Below, in pieces: positions 1-5,570 of a stretch of 6,320 nt of DNA. Positions within the stretch are counted from its first letter, which is position 1. Each line of letters begins with the position of its first letter. Source of the DNA: Lysobacterales bacterium (GTDB lineage Bacteria; Pseudomonadota; Gammaproteobacteria; Xanthomonadales; SZUA-36); NCBI GenBank assembly GCA_009692275.1, contig SHZL01000166.1, positions 1-6,320 of the forward strand, written 5' to 3'. The notes below the pieces were generated by a model. That model saw only the letters and a program-made list of their open reading frames with translations. It was not told the DNA's origin and did no database searches. The translations under genes were made by a program, and so were the position numbers.

Positions 1-1151
1 CTCGTGTCGGCCACCGTTATATCGGCGAGGTCCAGTGTGCCTGCAGTCGTTGCGCCTGCTTGCCCCGCTAATTGCCCGGCACCACTCCACAATAAACGGC
101 CCGTGACGGTTAAACCATCCAGGGCCCAGCCTGCTGCCATCGACTCAAAGTAGCGGCTGTATGCTTCGGGAAAATTCAGTTCAAATTGGTCTACCTGATA
201 GGCCAGGCTGCCCAGCGGATCACTTGCGTTGAAAACCACATTCGCCGCCAGCTTGAGGGAATGTTCGTCGCGCACCTGCAAATTCTCGATGCGGGCCTGT
301 GTGCCATCCAGCAGGAGGCTCCCTTGCACGTGCAAGCCCGGGCTGGAAAAGGCCGTGTAAAAATTGCCAATAAGCAGGTCACCTGCAAAGGCACTTGCTG
401 CAAACTCTGAGTGCAGGCTGGAACCAGGCTGCACGTCTGCGGCAAATTGAAGGTCCAGGCCTTCCCCCGCAAAACGACCGTCGGGCGAGTCAAATCCCAG
501 CCCGCTGGTGGTCGCAGACAATTTCAAATGCGCATCGCCTTCCCGGGGAATGAGGGCTGTCAGAGTGCCGGTAGTCGTTCCGCTGCGCACCCAGTGAAAC
601 TCCGGGGAGAAAAAGCCGGGAACCGGCAAACTACTGACAGCTTGCCCATCCCAGGTCAGCACCGCACTGCATTGCCCGTCACCGCCCTGCACGGTAGCAC
701 CACCGGAAAACGCCCCGCTGCTCACACTCGATCTCAGCGACCACCCTCCTGACGTACTGGCCAGGCTGGCAATTGATCCTGCCAAAGGGATGACCTCTTG
801 CGCAGAAGATTCCGCCAGCTCGACCGCCCAGGAACCTCCCGCGCACGTCGCCGGGGCATGGTAATCCAGAGACCCGCAATAAAGCCTCAGATGCTGCAAG
901 GTAAAATCTGCCGGTTCCGCGGAACGGAGATTTTCAATTTCAACCGTGATGCCGCCATCCCTCAGTTCAAGGGCTGCGCCGGAGGCCACATACTGGCCTA
1001 GTTCAATCGTCTCAGCTAATACGGTGACGGGTGGAAGCATGGCATGGGCGGGCACGGTAAAAGCGGGCAACAGGAACAGCACGCAGAACCTCATCCAGAA
1101 GTATGTCCCGCGGGCGCGCAGCGCCAGCCGACTTGTTGCATTTCTTGCCAT
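1..1151 (-). CDS. Exported beta-rich protein of unknown function, AsmA/YdbH-like (3' end outside window)
   Basis: An uninterrupted minus-strand frame of 383 codons runs from an ATG at 1151 off the left edge, so only the N-terminal part is present. Residues 1-37 look like a signal peptide: an Arg-rich start, a hydrophobic stretch (FCVLFLLPAF, 22-31) and an AHA cleavage site ending at residue 37. A second in-frame ATG at 1094 (residue 20) would give a shorter, more standard signal peptide, so the start is not settled. The mature part is rich in short alternating beta-like segments, Gly, Ser and Ala (for example GDLLIGNFYTAF at 257-268 and GSLLLDGTQARIENLQV at 277-293). That pattern resembles AsmA/YdbH-type envelope proteins, which form long beta grooves for lipid transport. 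Cys92 and Cys103 could form a disulfide. The family assignment is tentative, from pattern only; export is better supported. It is divergent from the receiver–Hpt gene. Confidence 0.72.
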   Translation of the reverse strand, partial: MARNATSRLALRARGTYFWMRFCVLFLLPAFTVPAHAMLPPVTVLAETIELGQYVASGAALELRDGGITVEIENLRSAEPADFTLQHLRLYCGSLDYHAPATCAGGSWAVELAESSAQEVIPLAGSIASLASTSGGWSLRSSVSSGAFSGGATVQGGDGQCSAVLTWDGQAVSSLPVPGFFSPEFHWVRSGTTTGTLTALIPREGDAHLKLSATTSGLGFDSPDGRFAGEGLDLQFAADVQPGSSLHSEFAASAFAGDLLIGNFYTAFSSPGLHVQGSLLLDGTQARIENLQVRDEHSLKLAANVVFNASDPLGSLAYQVDQFELNFPEAYSRYFESMAAGWALDGLTVTGRLLWSGAGQLAGQAGATTAGTLDLADITVADT

Positions 1152-1170
1152 CTGCCTATTCTGACAGATG
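1149..1170 (-). promoter_or_regulatory. Possible hairpin over the start codon of the exported-protein gene
   Basis: On the minus strand, CATCTG (1170-1165) can pair with CAGATG (1154-1149) across a 10-nt loop. The 3' arm contains the ATG start codon and the loop contains the only AGG-type ribosome binding site candidate. An alternative pairing of ATCTGCC (1188-1182) with GGCAGAT (1156-1150) excludes it. This matters only if transcription begins upstream and ATG 1151 is the true start; both are unproven. Confidence 0.3.
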
Positions 1171-1185
1171 CCAGGGGGCCTGGCA
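1169..1185. repeat. Perfect 7-bp inverted repeat, 3-nt loop, upstream of the minus-strand start
   Basis: TGCCAGG at 1169-1175 and CCTGGCA at 1179-1185 are perfect inverted repeats separated by GGG. The stem ends 18 nt upstream of the minus-strand ATG at 1151. It has no T-run on either strand, so it does not look like an intrinsic terminator. It could be an operator half-site pair or an RNA hairpin in the leader of the minus-strand gene. Confidence 0.6.
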
Positions 1186-1190
1186 GATTT

Positions 1191-1212
1191 CGGTTCATGG
1201 GGCGGTTCATGG
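1191..1212. repeat. Tandem 10-bp direct repeat CGGTTCATGG with a 2-nt spacer
   Basis: CGGTTCATGG occurs at 1191-1200 and again at 1203-1212, identical and 12 bp apart from start to start. It lies between two divergent start codons, about 40-60 bp from each. A direct repeat at roughly one helical turn is a common layout for response-regulator binding sites. That role is inference, since no DNA-binding protein is encoded in the window. Confidence 0.6.
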
Positions 1213-1265
1213 CACACTGTTAGTGAAGACATCAGTCGAACAGGGGGCGCCAACAGCGCAACGAC

Positions 1266-1973
1266 GTGTCATACACCGGGGAAAGATACAGCGGGCCGAA
1301 GATCCTGATCGCTGATGATGACGGCGTGAGCCGTCTTTTTTGCAGCCAGTCACTGGCGCTACCCGGGGTCCGGGTGCGGGCCGCAGAATCCGGCAAAACA
1401 GCCATCCGCCTGGCTGCAAGCTATCTACCCGACATCGTTCTCATGGATGCGCATCTGCACGACATGAGTGGCGTGGCGGCCATTGCCGCCATGCGTCGCG
1501 AGTGGCCGGATTCCTGTCCTGCACCCTGCTTCGCGGGAATGACCGCAGACGACTCAGCGACTGTGGCACCGGCACTGCGAGCTGCCGGTTGCTTGTCCAT
1601 ACTCATCAAGCCATTCTCAGCGCAAGCCCTGGTAGCGTGTATTCGCGAGGCATGCGGACCCGGTTCAGGCTTTCGCGCGTTCCTGCCTGCACCACAGGAC
1701 CGGGCAGCCATGCAGCAACTGCGAGCTATGTTCCATGCTGGCCTTGCCGCTCAATTGGTGGAATTGGACGGGGCCATTACGCGGCTGGATTGGGATGGCG
1801 TACAGCTACTCGTTCACAGGCTAAGCGGAGCAGCGGCGCTGGCAGGGCTGGGAGATGTTGCACACAGCGGCCGGACCTTGCTCCGCCGCCTTCCACCAAC
1901 TAACCCCGCCTGCGCCCTGGCTGATTCATACTTGTTCTTTCTGCGGCGACTGCAGGAAGTTGCGCCACCCTAG
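1266..1973 (+). CDS. Receiver–Hpt phosphorelay protein (REC + histidine phosphotransfer, no output domain)
   Basis: The 235-residue protein has two domains. The receiver (about 11-130) shows the acidic cluster D17-D18-D19, phosphoacceptor D61 in IVLMDAHLHDMSG, T93 and K115 in LIKPF, so all the canonical chemistry is present. The usual Pro four residues after the Asp is replaced by His65. The second domain (about 147-230) is an Hpt helical bundle with the motif HRLSGAAALAG; His184 is the expected phosphoacceptor, and the usual Lys three residues later is Ser187. No HATPase, HisKA, DNA-binding or GGDEF domain is present, so it should pass phosphate between other proteins in the cytoplasm. The start is GTG, the only start codon after an in-frame TGA at 1224, and its ribosome binding site is poor. 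It is convergent with pdxJ. The architecture equals the C-terminal third of BarA/GacS-type tripartite kinases. Confidence 0.88.
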   Translation: MSYTGERYSGPKILIADDDGVSRLFCSQSLALPGVRVRAAESGKTAIRLAASYLPDIVLMDAHLHDMSGVAAIAAMRREWPDSCPAPCFAGMTADDSATVAPALRAAGCLSILIKPFSAQALVACIREACGPGSGFRAFLPAPQDRAAMQQLRAMFHAGLAAQLVELDGAITRLDWDGVQLLVHRLSGAAALAGLGDVAHSGRTLLRRLPPTNPACALADSYLFFLRRLQEVAPP

Positions 1974-1992
1974 TGTCCGTGTGTCCGGCTGC
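1974..1992. other. 19-bp gap between convergent stops, no visible terminator
   Basis: The TAG of the receiver–Hpt gene and the TAA of pdxJ face each other across 19 bp. The gap contains GTGTCCG twice in direct orientation (1973-1979 and 1981-1987) but no hairpin and no T-run on either strand. Transcripts from both sides probably overlap at their 3' ends unless termination is Rho-dependent. Confidence 0.6.
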
Positions 1993-2712
1993 TTATACGT
2001 TGCGCACGAGTTCCTTCATTTCCCTGACCGCTGATTCCAGCCCGACAAAAATCGCCCGGGCAACGATCGCATGGCCGATGTTTAATTCCGTCATGAACGG
2101 CAATCCTGCCACGGCAACGACATTCTCATAGTGCAGTCCGTGCCCGGCATTGATTTGCAGCCCCAACTCGTGGCCAAGTTCACACGCCCTGCGCAATCGC
2201 AACAACTCGGCTTGCTGGGCCGGGCCCTCAGCATCTGCATAGGTCCCGGTGTGTAACTCCACGACTTGCGCGCCGGTTGCAGCACTGGCACGCAACTGTT
2301 CCGGGTGCGGGTCAATGAACAAGGAAACGCGCATTCCGGCAGCCTGCAGAGTACTGACCGCCGGCGCAATCAGGCTGTGAAGCGCGACCACGTCCAACCC
2401 GCCTTCCGTGGTCAGCTCTGCACGTTTTTCTGGCACCAGGCAAACGTCGGCCGGCCGGTGCAACAGGGCAATATCCAGCATTTCCCGGGTGACTGCCATT
2501 TCCAGGTTGATCCGGGTCGCGCACCCCCTGATCAACGCAGCGACATCGGCATCCTGGATGTGGCGCCGGTCTTCCCGCAAATGGATTGTGATGGAATCTG
2601 CACCCGCGCGTTCAGCCAGGCGCGCACTTTCGAGTACCGACGGGTAACTTGTCCCCCGTGCCTGCCTGACTGTTGCCACGTGGTCCACATTAACGCCGAG
2701 CAGTACGGTCAT
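1993..2712 (-). CDS. pdxJ: Pyridoxine 5'-phosphate synthase
   Basis: PdxJ condenses 1-deoxy-D-xylulose 5-phosphate with 3-amino-2-oxopropyl phosphate to form pyridoxine 5'-phosphate, the ring-closing step of DXP-dependent vitamin B6 synthesis in the cytoplasm. The 239-residue protein has the full length of the family and its TIM-barrel motifs: LGVNVDHVATVRQARG at 5-20 (N8, H11, R19), TIHLREDRRHI at 42-52 (H44, R46), INLEMA at 68-73 with catalytic-type E71, VELHTG at 151-156, INAGHGLHYEN at 187-197 (H191) and the phosphate-binding ELNIGHAIV at 209-217. The ATG is preceded by a strong ribosome binding site (core AAGGG at 2725-2721, 8 nt away). It is the last gene of the operon, 27 nt after recO. 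acpS, the common downstream partner, is not here. Confidence 0.98.
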   Translation of the reverse strand: MTVLLGVNVDHVATVRQARGTSYPSVLESARLAERAGADSITIHLREDRRHIQDADVAALIRGCATRINLEMAVTREMLDIALLHRPADVCLVPEKRAELTTEGGLDVVALHSLIAPAVSTLQAAGMRVSLFIDPHPEQLRASAATGAQVVELHTGTYADAEGPAQQAELLRLRRACELGHELGLQINAGHGLHYENVVAVAGLPFMTELNIGHAIVARAIFVGLESAVREMKELVRNV

Positions 2713-2717
2713 GATTG

Positions 2718-2727
2718 CTTCCCTTCT
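2718..2727 (-). promoter_or_regulatory. Ribosome binding site of pdxJ
   Basis: AGAAGGGAAG lies in the 27-nt recO-pdxJ gap, with the AAGGG core 8 nt before the ATG. It is the best-placed such site before an ATG in the operon and fixes the pdxJ start. Confidence 0.7.
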
Positions 2728-2739
2728 ACCAGGTTCATT

Positions 2740-3453
2740 TCACTGGAACAGCGCATGCGATACCAGTGGCTTGTCGCCGAGGTGGTGCTTCAAAACCCGT
2801 CGCATCAGGCGCTTTAACTCGGGCTGGTGTTCTTCCCTGATGGTGTTGCATTGTAACGCCAGCAGAGCCGAACCGGAAACCAGCCGGGCATCGGCCACAC
2901 CAGCTTCGCAAGACGAAGCTTTGCTGCGCCGGACCAAACCGCGTTCGGGAATATAGTCGTACCACCCTGCTGCAGCCACCGGCACGCCCGTATCATGCTC
3001 ACACTCCAGCTGCAGACCAAATCCGAGCGCATCCAGCAGCTGCTTTTCGAAGGTACGAAGTATCGGTTCGGGTTGCTGGCTTTGCAGGAGATCAGCAAGC
3101 AGGTGTCGATAGGTTTCAAACAGCTCCGGGTGAGCATCCGACCGGTGCAAGCCCCGCATCAGCAACTCATTGACGTACAGGCCGCAAAAGATTGCCTCGC
3201 CGCGCGCTGCGGGTGGCGCAGCAACCTGGTCAGCCGCGGTCAGGGTACCCAGTTCCCCGCGCTGATGCCAACTGAGCAACAAGGGCCGGAACGGCTGCAA
3301 TACGCTCTTCCAGCGCGACCGTGGACCGCGTGCGCCGCGCGCGATCAAACCTACCCTGCCATGATCGCGAGTGAAAGCTTCGAGCAACATGCTGCTTTCC
3401 CGGTATGGCCGGCCGTGCAGCACGTAGGCCGGTTCCAGGCTTACCCGCAACAT
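2740..3453 (-). CDS. recO: DNA repair protein RecO
   Basis: RecO is the recombination mediator of the RecFOR pathway; it anneals single strands and helps load RecA onto SSB-coated DNA. The 237-residue protein fits the family length. The N-terminal OB-fold is recognisable in EPAYVLHGRPYRESSMLLEA (7-26), GRVGLIARGARGPRS (32-46) and LQPFRPLLLSW (52-62). The helical C-terminal part contains GLYVNELLMRGL (91-102), FETYRHLLADL (112-122) and the family-typical ending RVLKHHLGDKPLVSHALF (219-236). Cys151 and Cys182 lie where some bacterial RecO proteins have a four-Cys zinc finger, but the set is incomplete, so zinc binding is unlikely. The ATG lies 3 nt after the era stop, preceded by GGGTGA within the end of era, so translation is probably coupled to era. 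Confidence 0.96.
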   Translation of the reverse strand: MLRVSLEPAYVLHGRPYRESSMLLEAFTRDHGRVGLIARGARGPRSRWKSVLQPFRPLLLSWHQRGELGTLTAADQVAAPPAARGEAIFCGLYVNELLMRGLHRSDAHPELFETYRHLLADLLQSQQPEPILRTFEKQLLDALGFGLQLECEHDTGVPVAAAGWYDYIPERGLVRRSKASSCEAGVADARLVSGSALLALQCNTIREEHQPELKRLMRRVLKHHLGDKPLVSHALFQ

Positions 3454-3456
3454 CGG

Positions 3457-4377
3457 TCACCCACGAAACTCATCGAAGCCAAATTGCCGCATGGATTTTT
3501 CATTGTCCGACCAGTCGTGGCTTACCTTGACCCACGTACGCAGAAAAACTTTCTGCCCGAATAATTCTTCCAGAGCGGCCCTGGCGTTGGAACCTACCTG
3601 CTTCAACACCTGCCCGCTGCTGCCAATGACAATCTGCTTCTGACCGTCACGCTCTACCCAGATGATTGCAGAGATACGCAGCAGCTCTGGCGTTCTCTTG
3701 AATTCCTCAACTTCAACGGTCAGGGCATAAGGCAATTCCTGGTTCAGGCGCAGCATCAGTTGCTCGCGGATCAATTCACCGGCCAGGAACCGTTCGCTGC
3801 GGTCAGTGAACTGGTCTTCGTCATACATCGGCTTGGAAAACGGCAGGTGCTGCATCACCAGTGCCTCCAGGTCTGCCACGCCTTTACCTTGCCTGGCGGA
3901 GATCAGCGCCACATGGGCAAATGGCTTGTTCTGCACTTTGTCCTGCAGAAATGCCAGCAAACGCGTCTTGTCGGCAACCTGGTCGACCTTGTTGACCACG
4001 AGGATGATGGGGACCGCAACGTCTTCAAGTGCGCGCGCCACATGCTCGTCCTGCTTGGTCCAGCGCTCCGCCTCGATCAGAAACAATACCACGTCGACAC
4101 CGTTTAGAGCCGCCCGCGCGATCCGGTTCATGTAACGGTTGAGTGCGCGCTTGGCCGCGAGATGGATTCCCGGCGTGTCCAGGAAGACTACCTGGCCTTC
4201 CGCCGTTGTCTTGATGCCCGCAATTTGCTGCCGTGTCGTCTGTGGCTTGGCGGTGACAATGCTGAGTTTTTGCCCCAGGAACCGGTTCAACAGGGTAGAT
4301 TTGCCTACATTTGGGCGGCCTATCAGCGCGACGTAACCACAGCGGGTTTGCCCGGCTTGCACTGCATCGGATTCCAT
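3457..4377 (-). CDS. era: GTPase Era
   Basis: Era is an essential GTPase that binds the 3' end of 16S rRNA and checks 30S subunit maturation, partly at the inner membrane. The 306 residues match the usual length of about 300. All G motifs are present: G1 GRPNVGKS (20-27), G2 TTRQQIAG (47-54), G3 DTPG (67-70), G4 NKVD (129-132) and G5 SAR (160-162). The C-terminal KH domain covers about 205-290 with IGSSGQVLKQVG at 251-262. Its GxxG loop is G-S-S-G, without the Lys often found there, while Lys259 is kept. The ATG overlaps the rnc stop by one base (TAATG), which points to termination-reinitiation coupling with RNase III. The rnc-era pairing is standard; both proteins act in rRNA maturation. Confidence 0.98.
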   Translation of the reverse strand: MESDAVQAGQTRCGYVALIGRPNVGKSTLLNRFLGQKLSIVTAKPQTTRQQIAGIKTTAEGQVVFLDTPGIHLAAKRALNRYMNRIARAALNGVDVVLFLIEAERWTKQDEHVARALEDVAVPIILVVNKVDQVADKTRLLAFLQDKVQNKPFAHVALISARQGKGVADLEALVMQHLPFSKPMYDEDQFTDRSERFLAGELIREQLMLRLNQELPYALTVEVEEFKRTPELLRISAIIWVERDGQKQIVIGSSGQVLKQVGSNARAALEELFGQKVFLRTWVKVSHDWSDNEKSMRQFGFDEFRG

Positions 4378-5051
4378 TACCCTGTTTTCCGGTCGGTAAG
4401 GAGTTTGAGCAATTCACCGGCTGCCATTTGCTCCGCTTTCCGGCGGCTGCCTCCAGCCGCTACTGTCCGGGCTTCACCATCCACCAGGCCACATTGCACG
4501 TGGAACATCTTGGCGTGGTCAGCCCCTTCTTCACGCAGCAGCGTGTACGTGGGCAAAGACCTCGCCCGGGCTTGCAACCATTCTTGCAAGCGGGTCTTGG
4601 CATCTTTCAACTCTTCGGCGGGTGGCAAATCGTTGATCAGCGGGTCGCACAGGTCCTCAATCACTTTACGGCAGGCATCGTAACCACCATCAAGATAAAT
4701 GGCCCCCAGGATGGCTTCAAGCGCATCTGCCAGGATTGAGGAGCGGCGAAATCCACCTGATTTCATCTCGCCCTCGCCAAGATTGAGATGCCGCCCAAGG
4801 CCCAGCCTCAGCGCCATCTCGCTCAAGGTCTTCCCCCGTACAATGCGTGCACGCATTCTACTGAGGTCACCTTCGGGCGCACGGGGAAATAATTCGAATA
4901 GCCGGATCGAAACGACCATGTTGAGGATACTGTCGCCAAGAAACTCCAGCCGCTCATAGTTTGAGCGACCAGCACTCCTGTGCGTCAGTGCCTGTTGTAG
5001 CAGGTCAGCGTCGTTAAAAAGGTAGTCGACACCCGGTAAAGCATTTATCAC
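4377..5051 (-). CDS. rnc: Ribonuclease III
   Basis: RNase III cuts double-stranded RNA, including the 30S rRNA precursor and structured mRNA leaders. The 224-residue protein has an N-terminal catalytic domain with signature ERLEFLGDS (33-41); E33, E36, D40, E60, D109 and E112 match the E. coli metal-site carboxylates by alignment from memory. A double-stranded RNA binding domain spans about 150-220 (DAKTRLQEWLQ to GGSRRKAEQMAAGELLKLL). The start is GTG at 5051, one base after the stop of the DUF4845 gene; a weak GAGA lies 7 nt upstream. The nearby ATG is out of frame. Its stop overlaps the era start. RNase III commonly limits its own mRNA by cleaving the leader, and the structured gap at 5443-5605 is the place to look for such control here. 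Confidence 0.97.
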   Translation of the reverse strand: MINALPGVDYLFNDADLLQQALTHRSAGRSNYERLEFLGDSILNMVVSIRLFELFPRAPEGDLSRMRARIVRGKTLSEMALRLGLGRHLNLGEGEMKSGGFRRSSILADALEAILGAIYLDGGYDACRKVIEDLCDPLINDLPPAEELKDAKTRLQEWLQARARSLPTYTLLREEGADHAKMFHVQCGLVDGEARTVAAGGSRRKAEQMAAGELLKLLTDRKTG

Positions 5052-5052
5052 G

Positions 5053-5442
5053 CTATCGTCTCAGCGCCACCGTCTTGTCGAAATGGGCAAGAAGGTCAAC
5101 GTTACCGATCCACGTTTTCCTGACTTCATACTGGACATGAATCTCGACACCTTGACTGCGAATGATCTTGATGTCCTGGTGCTTGATATTGTCGCTGGCG
5201 TAACTGACCCACAGGCTGTTGATGATCCGGTTCCTGATCTGCCCGGCCGGCATGTCCGCCGAGGCGGGATCATCCTGCACGAGCTCCAGGGCATTAAGCA
5301 GGGCGTGGTATTCCAGGTAAATCGGGATAAGCTTCATGCTGGTGTAAGCAGCAAATAAGCCTACCGCCAGCACAATTCCGAAGCTGATCAGCGTCAAACC
5401 ACGTTGTTTGCGAAAATTCGATTTGATGTTCAAGGCGATCAC
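5053..5442 (-). CDS. DUF4845 family single-pass membrane protein
   Basis: The 129-residue protein matches the DUF4845 pattern: a short basic N-terminus (KSNFRKQRG), one hydrophobic segment at about 17-36, then KLIPIYLEYHALLNALE (37-53), and a soluble end with YASDNIKHQDIKII (81-94), VQYEVRK (103-109) and FDKTVALR (121-128). Function is unknown; proteins of this family sit between lepB and rnc in many gamma- and betaproteobacteria. The N-terminus RGLTLISFGIVLAV resembles a type IV prepilin leader (G followed by an FTLIE-like stretch), but Ser stands where pilins have Glu5. The called start is GTG at 5442. TTG at 5433 is an alternative with a better ribosome binding site and would shorten the protein by 3 residues. 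The gene ends one base before rnc, which suggests translational coupling. Confidence 0.9.
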   Translation of the reverse strand: MIALNIKSNFRKQRGLTLISFGIVLAVGLFAAYTSMKLIPIYLEYHALLNALELVQDDPASADMPAGQIRNRIINSLWVSYASDNIKHQDIKIIRSQGVEIHVQYEVRKTWIGNVDLLAHFDKTVALRR

Positions 5443-5444
5443 CT
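5437..5444 (-). promoter_or_regulatory. Strong Shine-Dalgarno match overlapping the DUF4845 GTG start
   Basis: AGGTGATC is an eight-base exact match to the complement of the usual 16S rRNA 3' end. It covers the called GTG start (5442-5440) and is well spaced for a TTG at 5433-5431. It therefore favours the TTG as the true start of the DUF4845 gene. Confidence 0.45.
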
Positions 5445-5477
5445 GTCTGCTTGGTTGGATATCCGTATCCCCGCTTC

Positions 5478-5570
5478 AAACCGGCATTGAACCCGGCAGG
5501 CCTTCGAGCACTCAGCAGGCATACTATAGCTCTTTCCCGCTAGCTACGACATGCCACACCATGCCGGTTT
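5478..5570. repeat. Long-range perfect 10-bp inverted repeat (AAACCGGCAT / ATGCCGGTTT)
   Basis: AAACCGGCAT at 5478-5487 and ATGCCGGTTT at 5561-5570 are exact reverse complements with 73 bp between them. A perfect 10-bp pair inside 163 bp is expected only about once in a hundred by a rough count. In a minus-strand transcript covering both arms it could close a branched leader structure upstream of the DUF4845-rnc genes. Confidence 0.6.
5523..5552 (-). promoter_or_regulatory. Candidate sigma70-type promoter for DUF4845-rnc-era-recO-pdxJ
   Basis: TATAGT on the minus strand (5528-5523) matches the -10 consensus at 5 of 6 bases. The best -35 at 18-nt spacing is ATGTCG (5552-5547), only 3 of 6. 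Transcription from here would start about 70-75 nt upstream of the DUF4845 start and would include only one arm of the 10-bp inverted repeat. Confidence 0.3.

Larger units (their letters stand above)
1152..1265. promoter_or_regulatory. Divergent intergenic region between the exported-protein gene and the receiver–Hpt gene
   Basis: These 114 bp separate two start codons that point away from each other, so promoters for both genes should lie here or just inside the genes. I see no convincing -35/-10 pair on either strand. The region does contain two dense repeat structures, listed separately: an inverted repeat at 1169-1185 and a tandem direct repeat at 1191-1212. In the receiver–Hpt frame the nearest upstream stop is TGA at 1224-1226, and no ATG, GTG or TTG lies between it and the GTG at 1266. 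The only purine-rich run (1242-1247) is about 18 nt from that GTG, too far for a normal ribosome binding site. Confidence 0.6.

Noticed and set aside
186..1001. Several short open frames on both strands (for example 411-752 plus, 191-493 minus, 679-879 minus)
   Set aside because: They are in other frames of the continuous minus-strand coding region 1-1151, which has a signal peptide and no internal stop.
1169..1185. 7-bp GC-rich stem as an intrinsic terminator
   Set aside because: It lies between divergent starts, so no transcript ends here, and it has no T-run on either side.
1340..1903. 187-codon plus-strand open frame inside the receiver–Hpt gene
   Set aside because: It is the +2 shifted shadow of a gene whose receiver and Hpt motifs are intact in the other frame.
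2266..2817. 183-codon plus-strand open frame
   Set aside because: Antisense to pdxJ and the end of recO; no ribosome binding site or domain signal.
2995..3564. 189-codon plus-strand open frame
   Set aside because: It lies antisense to recO and the end of era, both of which are clear from conserved motifs; the frame is open because of GC-rich codon bias and its translation has no recognisable domain.
4162..4739. Overlapping plus-strand open frames of 173 and 142 codons
   Set aside because: Antisense to era and rnc, with low-complexity, protein-unlike translations.
5550..5565. CATGCC repeated twice with a 3-nt spacer
   Set aside because: Too short to separate from chance; the second copy is partly inside the stronger 10-bp inverted repeat.
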